Shown piece by piece: positions 22,401-33,558 of a stretch of DNA of 64,000 nucleotides (the first letter of the stretch is position 1; each line of letters begins with the position of its first letter). A program made the position numbers and the translations under genes. Below the pieces are notes generated by a model, which ran no database searches, was not told the DNA's origin, and was given only the letters and a program-made list of their open reading frames with translations. The stretch spans positions 5,456,464 to 5,520,463 of the forward strand of contig LNAC01000018.1 in NCBI GenBank assembly GCA_002007465.1. Reading direction: 5' to 3'. Source of the stretch: Ailurus styani (taxonomy: Eukaryota; Chordata; Mammalia; Carnivora; Ailuridae).

Positions 22401-25400
22401 AAACAAAGCTCTTCCTTTCCAGTTTTGTTCCGATTAGTACCTCCACACTGTCAAAATTCCTGATGGTGGGGGAGGGAAGATGACACAGGAACAAGCACTT
22501 TTATTATGGTTTTTGAGCATGAGGCTTAAATCCAAGGAAATCAAACTTCATGGCCTTTCTCTCCCTGGATTTGTTGGGGCAGGAAGACAGTCTCCGTCTC
22601 GGGCCTACTTAGTACCTTGTGACAGTACATTATGTGGCGAAGAGCTTGCCCAGCTTTATATCCATCTTATAATCAATCTTTGATGGGCTTTGAGAAGCAT
22701 TTGGTTCCACAGGTGTTTCTTCATGGGGGTGGACAGAGCACATGAGCACATCAGAGCTAGCCTATCTTCACAGAATGGTTCCCTGATAATGGAATTTCTT
22801 TCTCTCCCCCAAAGATATGGTTTTGGTTATTCCTTATTTATTGGCACTATGGCTTGTCAGGTGTAGGATAGTAGAGCAAGTTTTCCTACCATGTACCTTC
22901 AAGGTCATTCCACAGAGAGAGACAGAGACTCTTAGTATAGTTGGGAATCCCCCCAAATTGGAGGTATGCTTCGGAAAGCAGTGTAGACTAAGAATAGTAA
23001 TTCCTCACTCTGCCAAGGAATCCAAATTTAGCCTCAGAGCTGCTCAGAAATATAAAAAAGGGGGACTGAGGAGTGGGGCAGAGGATGTTACATATGTGCA
23101 TTTCTAGAAAAAAAAGTAATTCATCCCTTTTTGAAACAGTATGCAGTGTTGATTCAAGTTGGTGCCATGACTTAGAAGGCTGTGAAGCCTAATTGAAAGC
23201 TGTAAACCAGAAATAGCTAAGTCGGTGAGCAAGAGTTTTGTTGCGTGAAGTGAACAAAACAGTTTTCTGTTACCAACCGAATAAAATGCTTTGTGGAAGA
23301 TAAGCCTTAAGAAAATTTCCTAGGCCTTTGATACTCTATTAACAATGAGGTCATTCTGTCCTGGGAAGGGAAACTGAAACTGGGTGATGAGTTTACTATA
23401 CAAGCAAGTCAGGGTACTTAAAATGTAAAATTAAAGTCTAGTTTTAAAGCATGAGTACCTCCTGTCCATCCACCTCTGTAGTGTGTGTGGTTATATGCCT
23501 ACCTTTGGCAGATGTATTCATATCAGCTGTGTAGTAAGATAAGCAGACCTCAGAGGCAGATATTCTAACTGCCACCACAAATGTGTTTCTTGTGGAGAAT
23601 CAACCAAAACCCAGTTTTGCTTTCAGTCTGTGATTCAGAGTGGTGATGTCATTTTCTTTATAATTGTGCTTAGCAAGTAGACTCCCTTTGGCACACAGAA
23701 CAGCCCTAGCGAAATGACTTATGCCTGGCATCTAACCAGGGTCTCTATCTCATATGGGAAGGGAATTGGCAGCTGGAAATCAGCTTCTAAGGTCCCACTA
23801 GACTGGAGGTGGCCATCACCTCCTACCTTACTTCCTATTTCTTCTTAGCTAGATGTGATGGCAGCCCTGGATTGGTTCCTCTGTGCATAGGGATTAGTCA
23901 TCAGAGACCTTTCTAGTCTCAGTAAAAGCAGTCTGCGTGAGGGAAGTCTGGGCCTAGAGAGTGTTCTATGAGGTAGAGTCTAAGACAGGAATGGATCAGA
24001 AGAGGTTGAAAGAGGGGAATAAATGTAGAATGCTTGGGAATGTGGTTTTTATGTCTTTTCACTTGATACCACAAGGTAGGTAATACCAAGGCCATCTGAC
24101 CCTCTCCTAACAGGTAATGGAAACCAGAGAGGAAGGGTATAAGCTCAGGCCACTGATTCAAGTGAAATGTGATCAAAAGTGTATCAAGGAGAATGTGAAT
24201 TCACATATTTGTTAGATGTAGCTGAATGGAAGTTAGCTACAGATATACAGTAAATCTTTATGTAGCAGGCCGTCCCCTGCTTTGAGTACACTAAATTTAA
24301 AAATCAAAACTGACATAAAGTCAACTGAAAGTGATTCTTTAATAGGAGATCCTCTATCAAGAGATTTAAAGGTACTTCCTTTAAATAGCAAGCACCCTAG
24401 AGATTTAAAAATAGGATTTGAATTATAAAAATTTGATTTACCAGCAACGTTCCCCAGGAATACATCTGCTGCACACACTGTCTGTAGCCAGTGTATGAAA
24501 TTATAACTTGCTAAGGACATTTCAGGCAGCAGTTTTACAGAATGCTTTAAATTAGAGGCAGCAGGATGTGATCTGTTGGTAGCACTCATATGTATCCTGA
24601 GGAGTGTTTCCAGGGGCATGTCTGATAACAACTGAGAAAATAAAAGGCACTAACAGATAGGCTCTAATCTCCCATCTCTCTTCTGAACTGACTTGGATAT
24701 TTGACACCCTCATTTCCAGTGCGGTAAAAAAAATTTTTTTTTTTTCAAAAGCAAGACCAGCCCAGCTGGATGTTTGGGTTTAATCTGTTACATCTGATTC
24801 TTCTTAATGAGCCTGATCTTTTCAGGCTCTGGACCGAGCTTCTTAAATCATCTTTTTGGTGGTAAAGATTAAACCATGCCTGCCCCCCAATGGAGTGAGC
24901 AGGATGTGAGGAAGAAATGGAAAAAGCTGGGCATTGGAGCCAGTAGAAACATGACTGAACTGAATATGAAACCTAATCTGGTTTGGATCTTGTGACAGAA
25001 GGACCTGTGTTTAGAAGCCACTTTCACTATGCGAAAGTTCTTGCAAGATCCTCTTTTGAGACTGGTGGTGTATTTTGTCACAATACCATTTTGAAGACTA
25101 AAGTCAATAAAAGAACAGAAGGCTATTTTTTTTTTTTAAATTTAAGTAATCTCTGCACCCAGTGTGGGGCTGGAATTCGTGACCCTGAGATCAAGAGTCA
25201 TATCCTATACCGACTGAGCCCGCTAGGTGCCCCCTGTTCTTTTTTTTTTAATTGAAAAAAATAACTGACATATTATGTTATATTATTTTCAGGCATACAG
25301 CATAGTGTGATTCAGTACAAAATGGTACCATGTGTCACCATACAAAGTTGTTACATTATTGACTATATTCCCTGTGTCCCACATCACATGTCTTACTTAT

Positions 25401-28400
25401 TTTGTGAACAGAGGATTGTACCTCTTAATCCTCTTCACCTGTCTCATCCTCTGGCAACCATCAGTTCTCTGTATCTATAAGTCTGTTTCTGTTTTGTTTG
25501 TTTTGTTCCTTTAGATTCTACACATAAATGAAATCATAAGGTATTGGTTTTTCTCTTAGTTCACTTAGCATAATGCCCTCTAGGTTTGTCCATGTTCTCA
25601 CAAATGGCAAGATTTCGTTCTTTTTTATGGCCAGGTAGTATGCTATTGTGTGTATATATACCATGTTCTTATCTATTGCTATATTGATGGACAGTTAAAT
25701 TGCTTCTGTATCTTGGCTGTCATAAATAATGCTGTGATGAACATAAGGGTGTGTATATCTTCTTGAATTAGTGTCTTCACTTTTTTTTTTTTCAAATACC
25801 TAGAAGTGGAATTACTGGATTGTATGGTAGTTCTATTTTTAATTGAGGAACCTCCATACTATTTTCCACAGTGGCTGCACCAGTTTGCATTCCCACCAAT
25901 AGTGCACAGGGGTTCCTTTTTCTCCACATCCTCACCAACACTTACTACTTTTTTCTTTTTTTTTTTAAGAGAGGGAGGGGGGCAAGAGAGGGAGAGAGAG
26001 TGTGTCTCGGAACCCAGCCTCACGACCCTGAGATCATGGTGTGAGCCAAAATCAAAAGAGTTGGCCTCTCAACCGACTGAGCCACCAGCACTTATTTCTT
26101 GTCATTTTGACCCTAGCCATTGTGACAGGTATGAGGTGATGTATCACTGTGGTTTTGATTTGTATTTCCCTGATGATAAGTGATGTTGAGCATCTTTTCA
26201 CATGCCTGTTGGCTATTTATGTCCTCTTTGACATATGTCATATGACAAATGTCTGTTGAGATCCTCTGCCCCCCCTTTTTAAGATTTATTTATTTATTTT
26301 AGAGAGCATGAGTCGGGGTGGGAGCAGAGGGAAGGGGAGAGAAATCCTCAAGCAGACTCGCCACTGAGTGTAGAGCCCAGTGCAGGTGGGGCTCGATCCC
26401 AGGGCCCTGAGATCATGACCTGAGCTGAAATCAGGACTCGGATGCCCAACCGACTGAACCATCCAGGTGCCACTCCTCTGCCCATTTTTTAATCAGATTG
26501 TTTTTTGATACTGAGCTGTATGAGTTGTTGGTTTTTTGTTTTTTTAGATTTTATTTTTTTTAATTAATCTCTACACCCACTGTGGGGCTCGAACTGAATG
26601 ACTCTGAGATCAAGAGTCGCATCCTCCGCTGACTGAGCCAGCCAGGCACCTTTGTATGAGTTCTTTATATATTTTGGATGTTAATCCCTTGTTGGATATA
26701 TCATTTGTGATTATCTTCCTCCATTCATTTGGTTGCCTTTTTGTTGTTTCCTTTGCAAGCTTTTTAGTTCTGTGTAGTCCCATTTGTTTGCTTTTGGTTT
26801 TGCTTTCCTTGCCTAAGGAGAAAGATCCCAGAATAATAGTGCTAAGACTGATGAAGTGCTTACTGCTATGTTTTCTAGGTGTTTATGGTTTCAGGTTTTA
26901 CATTTAAGTCTTTAATCCATCTTGATTTTGGTTTTGTGTATGGCATGAGAAAGTGGTCCAGTTTTACTCTCTTGCATGTAGCTGTCCAGTGTTCTCATGT
27001 AGCTGTCTTTTCCCCATTGTATATGTTTGCCTCCTTTGTCGTAGATTAATGGAACATAGGTGTGTGGGTTTATTTCTGGGCTCTCTTTTTTATTCCATTG
27101 GTTGATGTGTCTGTGCCAATACCATACTGTTGTGAATACTATAACTTTGTGTAGTATACTTTGAGAGTGTGATACCTTCAGCTTTGTTGTTTCTCAAGAT
27201 TGCTTTGGCTATTTGGGCTCTTTTGTGGCACCGTACAAACTTTAGGATTATTCTAGTTCTGTGAAAAATGCCATTGGTATTTTGGTAGGGATTACACTGA
27301 GTCTTTAGATTGCTTTGAGTAGTATGGACATAACAGTGTTCTTCCAGTTCATGTCATGGTATATCTTTGCATTTGTAGCTTCAGTTTCTTTCATCAGTGT
27401 CTTACAGTTTTCAGAGTACAGGTGTTTTTTGTTTTTGTTTTTTAACTTCCTTGGTTCAGTGGAGTCCTAAGTATTCTCTCTCTTTTTTTTTAATGGAATT
27501 TTAAATGGGATTGTTTTCTTAATTTTGCCTTCTGGTAGTTTGTTATTAGTGTATATAAATGCAACAGATTTCTGTAAATTGATTTTGTATCCTACAACCT
27601 TATTAAATTGATTTATTCTTATAATTTTTGGTGGAGCTATTGAGGTTTACTATATGTAGTAGCATGTCATCTACAAATAGTGACAAGGCACCTTATATTT
27701 ATTTTTCTTGCCTAATTACTGTTCATGCCCCTTAATTTCTTTAACCACCACGTATGTACCCATCTCCCTGTCCTTCTCACTTCAGAAATGACAGGTTTTT
27801 TGAAAGAGAAGCAGTTTGTCATTCACAGCAAATAATGAAAAGCAGGTCCATTATGATGGATAGTGAAGATTTTTGATTGTGATCTCCAGTCTACTAAGTT
27901 TATGCTAAACCCTAGCTGTTTCTCTTAGGGAACTGGAAGTGGATCCCAGGCTGGGAACCCAAAACACCCTTCCACCCTCATGCACTTGCTCGCGTGCAGA
28001 CTTTGTTGGGGAGGAGGAGGAATTTCCAGGATCCTTGTGTGTAAGAGTGGGGAAGTAAATGATTTATTACCATGGAATAGATTTCTTGCATTTACTTCAA
28101 GAGTAGTGAGCACATAGGTTAGTGCTGGACACAGGGCAGACCCTAAGGATTATTTCTAGGAAGACAAAGGGGATTCTGGATCTAAAAAAAAAAAAAAAAA
28201 AAAGGAAAATTCACCTTACTCTGATCTTTCCAGTAGGTTGGCCCCATTGCTTGCTATTTGCAAGGAAAAATTAGCTCAGAATGTAGATGGTGGTTGGAAT
28301 GCCCATCAGGTTAAATGTAGCTCTCTCATCCAAAGACCAAGGAGGAATAATTTCCTTGGAAGTAGGAGTCTGAGGTTAACACCAGAATTCTAGAACTGTA

Positions 28401-31400
28401 AGAGCCTTGGGGATCTGGTTGTTTTGTGAACCCATGCAATTTGGTATATAAGGCTGTATCTCATCCTCTACCCCAGAGGAGAAGTCTGCCCAGTTGTTGG
28501 GTAGCTCCACTGACTAACACATTGTAAGCCAGCTTTCTTCAGTGGCCCAGCCTTCCTGGCGTTCCTGCAAGAACCTCAGCAGAGGCCCATAGTGGTCACT
28601 AGGGAATGGGAACAGAACCATACTGTGTTGGGGTGGGGGCGGGTGGTATATACCTTTGGTTAGGGAAGCCCCCCCCCTTTTCTTAAATTTTTAACTGGCC
28701 CAGCCACTATTATTCTGTCCCTTAACACACTGGAACAGGGAGATGATAATAGTTTATTGTCCCTAGTAGAAAATAAATCCCTCCTTGAAAACAACGTAGT
28801 CCTTAGTCATGCCCCTTCTGCTGCTTTGTGTTGGTGAGGCTAGAGTGGGGGAGATGAGGATGGCCTGAGGCTTTCCAGAGGAGGCAGGAGGTGGTGCATG
28901 TGTTTTTTACCTGCAGTTATTGACGCCAGGCCCACCGACACTGCCCTGGGAACTCCCATCTCCCAATGAAATTTCTTATTTTTTTTTAAGGATTTATTTT
29001 ATTTATTTGGGAATGTGCATGAGCATGAGCCGCGGGAGGGGCAGAGGGAGAGAATCTCAGGCAGACTCCCCGCTGAACGTGCAATCCAACACAGGGCTTG
29101 AGCTCAGGACCCTGAGACGATGATGTAAGCTGAAATCAAGAGTCAGAAGCTTAACCAACTGAGCGACCCAGGCACCCTGCAATGAAATTTCTAAGTGTAA
29201 TTTCAGGGCCCTGGTTGAAATCCTTGAGAGAAAGAGTAACCAAGCTAGAGCAGTGATGGGTTTGGACTTCCTGTCTTAGCTGGAATGCTGACACAGATCT
29301 CTTAGTACTGAAGATCTCAGTTGGATGTCCCTTTATTGTACCATTGCCATGTTAGGTGTCAGTTCAGTTTAATCACTCTGAGCCCAAGTGAAGAACTCAA
29401 ATCTGGCATGTCATGGCACATAAAGCAAAAAGTGAAGAATGGTGCCTTGCATTGTATTACAGCCAGCTCAGGAAAAAAAAAAAAGCCGTGATTTATGTCA
29501 TTTACTCATTTCTGTGGTGTAAATATTTCCCCTTCTGTGGTGTAAATATTTCCCCTGTGGCCCATTTAAGCTATCAGTGCAACATCATTAAACACACATT
29601 TGGGAAGATAAGGGTAGAGTTGTGGGAGTGGCCTCTAGCACACCCCTGCAGTGTCCCCTCCTATGGGAGGAGAATGTTATCCATTGCATTCCAGCTGCCT
29701 GGAGGCTGGGGTGTTGGGGTCATGGGACAGGCCTATTGCCGACTCGTGGTGTATATGCACAAACTGCCTACTTCTTTCCCTGCTTCACTTGCGGTTGGCC
29801 TGTGAGGTGGGCTACAGCTCAGCCTAGTGAACCACTCAGATTCAAAGAAGGCAGTGGACCAGATTTGGAGCCCTGTTGGATCCACCTGAAAATCATGGTG
29901 GCAGTAAGGGCACACACCTGGAGGTGACAAGGAGCTCCTTTAGGAGCCTTTCACCCTCTGTAATCCATCTAATTATTGGCTTCCTTACTTAGTTTCCAGC
30001 AGATATTCCTTCTCCCTGATATACATGCGACTGAGTGTCTATTCTGATCACATCAGTATTACCTAAACCCCCATGCCCAGGTCAGATTCTAGCAAAGAAG
30101 GGCAAGGAAGCCTGACATTTGGTGGCATACCAGGGACGAACTCAGACCATAATACTCTACCATAGTGCATCTCTTCTCTGAGAGCCAAATCCCTGGATTT
30201 AATTCTTGACCCTGGAGAGAATTGGGTTATTGCTTTCTTGTCTAGGTCTTTTGTTTGGATTAGGGAGGAAGACGTGATTGGAAAAGTGGCCTTGGGAGTT
30301 CCTCAGGGACATGGTACCCAGCCCCTGTGATCTCTTGAGGCCCATATGCCTCTCCAACTGGAAGTGACTGTGTAGGTTTTGAGACTGCCACATAGGTTGT
30401 TGAAGCACTTTTAGAATAAGGTGGGGACTGGGGGACAGGGTGCTAAGGCCTTGAAGGCAAGCCAGGATCTGTTTCCTCTCAGCGCTTGCCAGCGTCACAG
30501 AGATTTGTTTGATGTCGAGCAGGTGCTGCTCTGGTCACGTATGTCCAGCTGGACTCCCTCTGCTTTCTGCAGGATGGTGGGTGCGCTTGAAGGACACAGA
30601 AGTAGGTCTGGAACCTGAAGCCAAAAGGATGAGCGGGCAGTGGTGTAGCTTTAGAACACTTGTCTTGGGAGAGCCAGAGCAGAGGTTGGAGTGGGATGTT
30701 GTGTTAAATTTTTAAGTCTTGGTGTTTATTTTCTCACCTTCTCTGTCTTTTGCAGTAGTATTTTGCCTTTGAGTAACTGTCCCCAGCTCCAGTGCTGCAG
30801 GCACATTGTTCCGGGGCCTCTGTGGTGCTCCTGATGCCCCTCACCCACTGTCGAAGATCCCCGGTGGGCGAGGGGGTGGCAGGGATCCTTCTCTCTCAGC
30901 TCTAATATATAAGGTAAGGAGGACTGTGGGGTGGAAGGCTTGGAGCAGAGCTGCCTGAGATTCCACTCAGCTGCTGCTTAAGGGCAGTAACTGCCTTCTT
31001 GAGTCTTCTCTTAGGCCAGGCCCGTAGGGGAATTGGGAAGGACTTTTTCAACTGAGGCTGCTCTGTGGCTTTGGGGGAGTACTGGGAGGAGGAGATCGGC
31101 ATTAAGCAGACACTGCCATCTTCTTAGTTTGGTGGTCAGCACTTCGGTGCCGGTTCAGGGTCCTGAATGGGGGGGGTGCAAGAACTCTTTTCGGTGTGAC
31201 TCCTCAGTTTCTCTTGAGAAATACCAAGGGCCAGGAGCAGTTTTTCATGACGGTTAGGCATTATTTACATCCCTTACTGGCCTGGTTGGGGGCAGGCTGG
31301 GTAGTGTGGTCGGGCTGGGGGGTTAGGAGAAGGGGCTTTACGTCTCCATCATCTGTCATCCTGGCAGCATAGGAGCTTTAGAGAATGATTTGGGCTGGGG

Positions 31401-33558
31401 CAGCCAGTCCTTTGCTGCCCTTTAATCTCCTGTGATCGAGGCCCAGAAGTTGGCTTAGCTTCTCCCCAAGATTGGCATTGAAGTGTGGCAGGGTTGGCTG
31501 AGTTTTATTCTCTTGAGGTTGTGCCCAGGGGAGACAACATGGACCTGCAGTCTACCTGGAAGCAGGGTTTGGTTGAGCTGGGCCCTAGCCAAGCCCTCAC
31601 ATATATCCTCATTTGTTTCTAATGTTTCTCTTTCAGAGGGAGAAGGGAAAGAACTTGGTGTTGGGGGGACACACATGAGTTTAGAGTCAGGGAGACTTGG
31701 TTTGAATCTCCGCTCTGCCATTTACTAGCTACGCAGCCTGGGGTCAGTTGCTTAATTGTTCTGGGCCCCATTTCAGATTTAAAATGGGGGTATTAATAAC
31801 TACCTCAGATGCTTCTGGTGGTGATTAAAAAATGGGAAAGCACCTTGCACAGTACTTGGCACCTAGTGGACACTTGGTAAATATTTCCCTTCCCATCATG
31901 CTGACTTGTAGCTGTCATCAGCTTGTCTTTGTGCCTGACGAGGGATGGATGGCTCCATTTAGCCAGCATGCAGCTCTACATTTTCAGTGTGTCCTTCATC
32001 CCATACTACCCTGAGATTGGCTCAAGAGGACTCCCAGGACCACTGAAGTTAGGGAGCCTGTGATGTGGCCAGAGCAGTAGTGACCTGGTCCTTTGACCTG
32101 ATCTCCTCCCAGGACGAGAAGCTCACTGTGACCCAGGACCTCCCTGTGAACGATGGAAAACCTCACATTGTCCACTTCCAGTATGAGGTCACCGAGGTGA
32201 AAGTCTCTTCCTGGGATGCAGTCCTGTCCAGCCAGAGCCTGTTTGTAGAAATCCCAGATGGATTATTAGCTGATGGGAGCAAAGAAGGGTAAGGAGCAAG
32301 TGCTGGGGAAGGGGGAGGGCCCATTCCAGAGACGGGCGTATGCTTGTTGGGGGCAACAGATAAACAGAGTGTCTGCCTTCTTCCCTAGCTCTAGGTTTCC
32401 TAAGCAGATACCAGTTTGTGACAGGTTATTTTTAGCCAGTAAAACAGGCCTGCCATAGGTTATAATTAAAGGAGATCATTATCACATTGACCAAATCTCT
32501 GTCATTTAATCGCCCCATAGTTCACTCTTCTCAGCAGACATTAAATCCCCTTTGAGCCACCATACAGTGATGCAGTTCAAAAGGGCAGGAAGCTCTGAGC
32601 TACAGTGGGATTTCATTGGATTGGGCAAGGCCTTCCAAGGCAACCAAGTGTGTAAGAAACAGTCCTCAGGGCAGAGTTCTCTTGAGTTGCCCCTTTCTCT
32701 TGAGGAAATCCTTTTAGGCAGTGTCAGGACCCAGAGTCTGTCTCAGTGGCCATGGTCATCAAACTTGGCAACTTTGGAAGACCCCTGAAAAACCAGGTTC
32801 TCTTCCTAGGCCCCGTACTATCCTGCGAACCGCATTAGTGGAGCTGGTTAGTATTAATTTCAGATGAAGAACCCTTATTCCAGGAAGAGATGATTCAGTA
32901 ACATTTTTCTTTAGGATCATAGCTTTTTTTCTGAACTAGGGCTCTTGAAATAGGAAGCTTCTCCCTGGAGGTTCCCTATTTATATCGCTGGCTGTAAGCC
33001 TCAGAGAAGGCTTTTTTGAGGGTGGGTGGGTGGGAAGTCTAGAGAGGTGGTAGTGGGCCTGAGTTGTTTTCTTTGCTTCTGGCAGATTGTTAGCACTGCT
33101 GGAGTTTGCTGAAGAGAAGATGAAAGTGAACTACGTCTTTATCTGCTTCAGGAAGGGCCGGGAAGACAGAGGTGAGGAATCAAAGTAGCCTGAAACCCAC
33201 TGCCCAGAGAGTGGGAAGTAGTGAGGGGAAAAAGGGGCTCCCTATTCAGTGAAGTAGGGCTCTTGAGTTTGCCATATAAACCCTGGGAAATCCTAGGGGT
33301 GGGAGTGCCTGAAAGGGTCTTTAGTAAAGGTCTAGTGCTTATTTATTCCATCTTTGTTTTTTGTTTTCCCTTGATTTGAACCTACCCTTGTGTTTCTTAT
33401 CAGAATCCTTTTTACACTCTTCTGCAGCTCCACTCCTGAAGACCTTCAGCTTCTTGGGCTTTGAGATTGTGCGTCCAGGCCATCCCTGTGTTCCCTCTCG
33501 GCCAGATGTGATGTTCATGGTTTACCCCCTGGACCAGAACTTATCCGATGAGGACTAA
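19180..33558 (+). CDS. OAZ2: Ornithine decarboxylase antizyme 2 (spliced, with programmed +1 frameshift)
   Basis: Antizyme 2 binds ornithine decarboxylase monomers, directs them to the 26S proteasome without ubiquitin, and represses polyamine uptake; this is known of the family. The coding exons are 19180-19199, 30756-30913, 32113-32288, 33086-33171 and 33428-33558 (TAA at 33556-33558). The start ATG at 19180 has A at -3 and G at -1. ORF1 (MINTQDSS...) is 32 codons and halts at TGA 30832. Skipping the T at 30832 continues with GAT GCC CCT and gives a 189-residue protein, equal to the length I recall for mammalian OAZ2. The conserved antizyme core spans about residues 95-189 ([35 protein letters not shown], ending DQNLSDED). 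The first exon contributes only 20 coding bases. No lesion is seen apart from the programmed stop. I recognise the protein with high confidence; OAZ1 and OAZ3 differ in the N-terminal part. Confidence 0.97.
19200..20700. repeat. Pyrimidine-rich tract with recurring cccaaactgggcct-like phrase
   Basis: The sense strand is dominated by C and T for about 1.5 kb after the OAZ2 first exon. Degenerate copies of ccc(c)a-n-tgggcctt occur near 19284, 19306, 19350, 19403, 19518, 19849, 19937, 20600 and 20630. This suggests an old tandem array or composition-driven repetition. Confidence 0.4.
20893..21055. mobile_element. MER20-like hAT transposon
   Basis: Ends cagtgtttctcaaccttg and cagggctgagaaccactg are imperfect inverted repeats. 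The interior resembles MER20 (gctgcacatttggaaaatca). Confidence 0.75.
21815..21915 (+). repeat. MIR relic, sense
   Basis: gacctgagttctagttctgg followed by cttagctagtgtg matches MIR core order. Confidence 0.5.
25127..25234 (-). mobile_element. Short tRNA-type SINE, antisense
   Basis: taagtaatctctgcacccag to gagcccgctaggtgcccc. Confidence 0.82.
25958..26087 (-). mobile_element. SINE, antisense, in L1
   Basis: tttttttaagagagggaggg to caaccgactgagccacc; interrupts the L1 words accaacacttac / accagcacttat. Confidence 0.78.
26272..26473 (-). mobile_element. CAN-type SINE, antisense, in L1
   Basis: tttttaagatttatttattt to gaaccatccaggtgcca; the flanking cctctgccc is duplicated. Confidence 0.86.
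26540..26652 (-). mobile_element. Short tRNA-type SINE, antisense, in L1
   Basis: ttaattaatctctacaccca to gagccagccaggcacct; TSD tgtatgagtt. Confidence 0.82.
28183..28203. repeat. Poly(A) run in OAZ2 intron 1
   Basis: About 20 consecutive A with no recognisable SINE or LINE body directly in front. Confidence 0.85.
28978..29178 (-). mobile_element. CAN-type SINE, antisense, OAZ2 intron 1
   Basis: tttttttaaggatttatttt to gagcgacccaggcaccct; TSD caatgaaatttct on both sides. Confidence 0.9.
29511..29556. repeat. Perfect 23-bp tandem duplication
   Basis: The unit tctgtggtgtaaatatttcc plus cct occurs twice back to back (29511-29533 and 29534-29556) without mismatch. This implies a recent duplication or frequent slippage. 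Confidence 0.9.
30756..30913 (+). CDS. OAZ2: OAZ2 exon 2 with frameshift site
   Basis: The acceptor tract ends tttgcag at 30755 and the donor is gtaagg at 30914. The zero frame reads [10 protein letters not shown] and ends at TGA 30832-30834. The +1 frame from 30833 gives [10 protein letters not shown] and a Gly/Arg-rich stretch, then 27 codons to a phase-0 exon end at AAG. Only the shifted frame continues into exon 3. Confidence 0.96.
30829..30887 (+). promoter_or_regulatory. OAZ2: Antizyme +1 ribosomal frameshift site with 3' pseudoknot
   Basis: The slippery site TCC-TGA-T is at 30829-30835. Two bases after the stop codon, 30837-30848 can pair with 30864-30875 (11 pairs with one A-C mismatch at 30843/30869). 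Loop bases 30856-30861 (GATCCC) are perfectly complementary to 30882-30887 (GGGATC), giving an H-type pseudoknot. Polyamines are known to raise shifting at this site in antizymes, so the element acts as a polyamine sensor closing a feedback loop. Pairing was read by eye and not folded computationally. Confidence 0.93.
31665..31895 (+). repeat. MIR, sense, in OAZ2 intron 2
   Basis: gaatctccgctctgccattt, actagctacgcagcctgggg, aaaatgggggtattaataac and cagtacttggcacctagtgg give nearly the full MIR order. Confidence 0.75.
32113..32288 (+). CDS. OAZ2: OAZ2 exon 3
   Basis: Acceptor cctcccag before 32113; donor gtaagg at 32289. It encodes 58 residues from [12 protein letters not shown] to [10 protein letters not shown] plus two bases of a glycine codon. 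It includes the start of the antizyme core (SLFVEIPDG). Confidence 0.96.
33086..33171 (+). CDS. OAZ2: OAZ2 exon 4
   Basis: Acceptor tctggcag before 33086; donor gtgagg at 33172. It encodes [18 protein letters not shown] and the following [10 protein letters not shown]. Phase 2 in and phase 1 out join exons 3 and 5 cleanly. Confidence 0.96.
33428..33558 (+). CDS. OAZ2: OAZ2 exon 5, coding part
   Basis: Acceptor cttctgcag before 33428. It encodes [20 protein letters not shown] and continues to DQNLSDED, then TAA at 33556-33558. This C-terminal segment belongs to the ODC-binding fold of antizymes. Confidence 0.96.

Larger units (their letters stand above)
25245..27695 (-). mobile_element. L1 3' half, antisense, in OAZ2 intron 1
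   Basis: Collinear antisense L1 sequence (for example gaacctccatactattttcc, tggctgcaccagtttgcatt and later ORF2-derived sequence). SINEs at 25958-26087, 26272-26473 and 26540-26652 interrupt it. No intact reading frame. Confidence 0.8.
19200..30755 (+). other. OAZ2: OAZ2 intron 1
   Basis: An 11.6-kb intron. The first 1.5-2 kb is strongly pyrimidine-rich on the sense strand. 21.1-25.1 kb is mostly unique with MIR and MER20 relics. 25.2-27.7 kb is an antisense L1 broken by SINEs. 27.7-30.7 kb is mostly unique with one SINE and a 23-bp tandem duplication. No other gene is supported; open frames inside are short and lack recognisable domains. Confidence 0.8.

Noticed and set aside
30756..30834. 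Reading OAZ2 as a pseudogene because of the in-frame TGA
   Set aside because: The stop is the programmed frameshift site of antizymes. All other exons, splice sites and the conserved C-terminus are intact.
32065..32292. An ATG-initiated open frame starting at 32065 as the OAZ2 start
   Set aside because: It begins in intron 2. The acceptor at 32112 and the frame from exon 2 show the exon starts at 32113.
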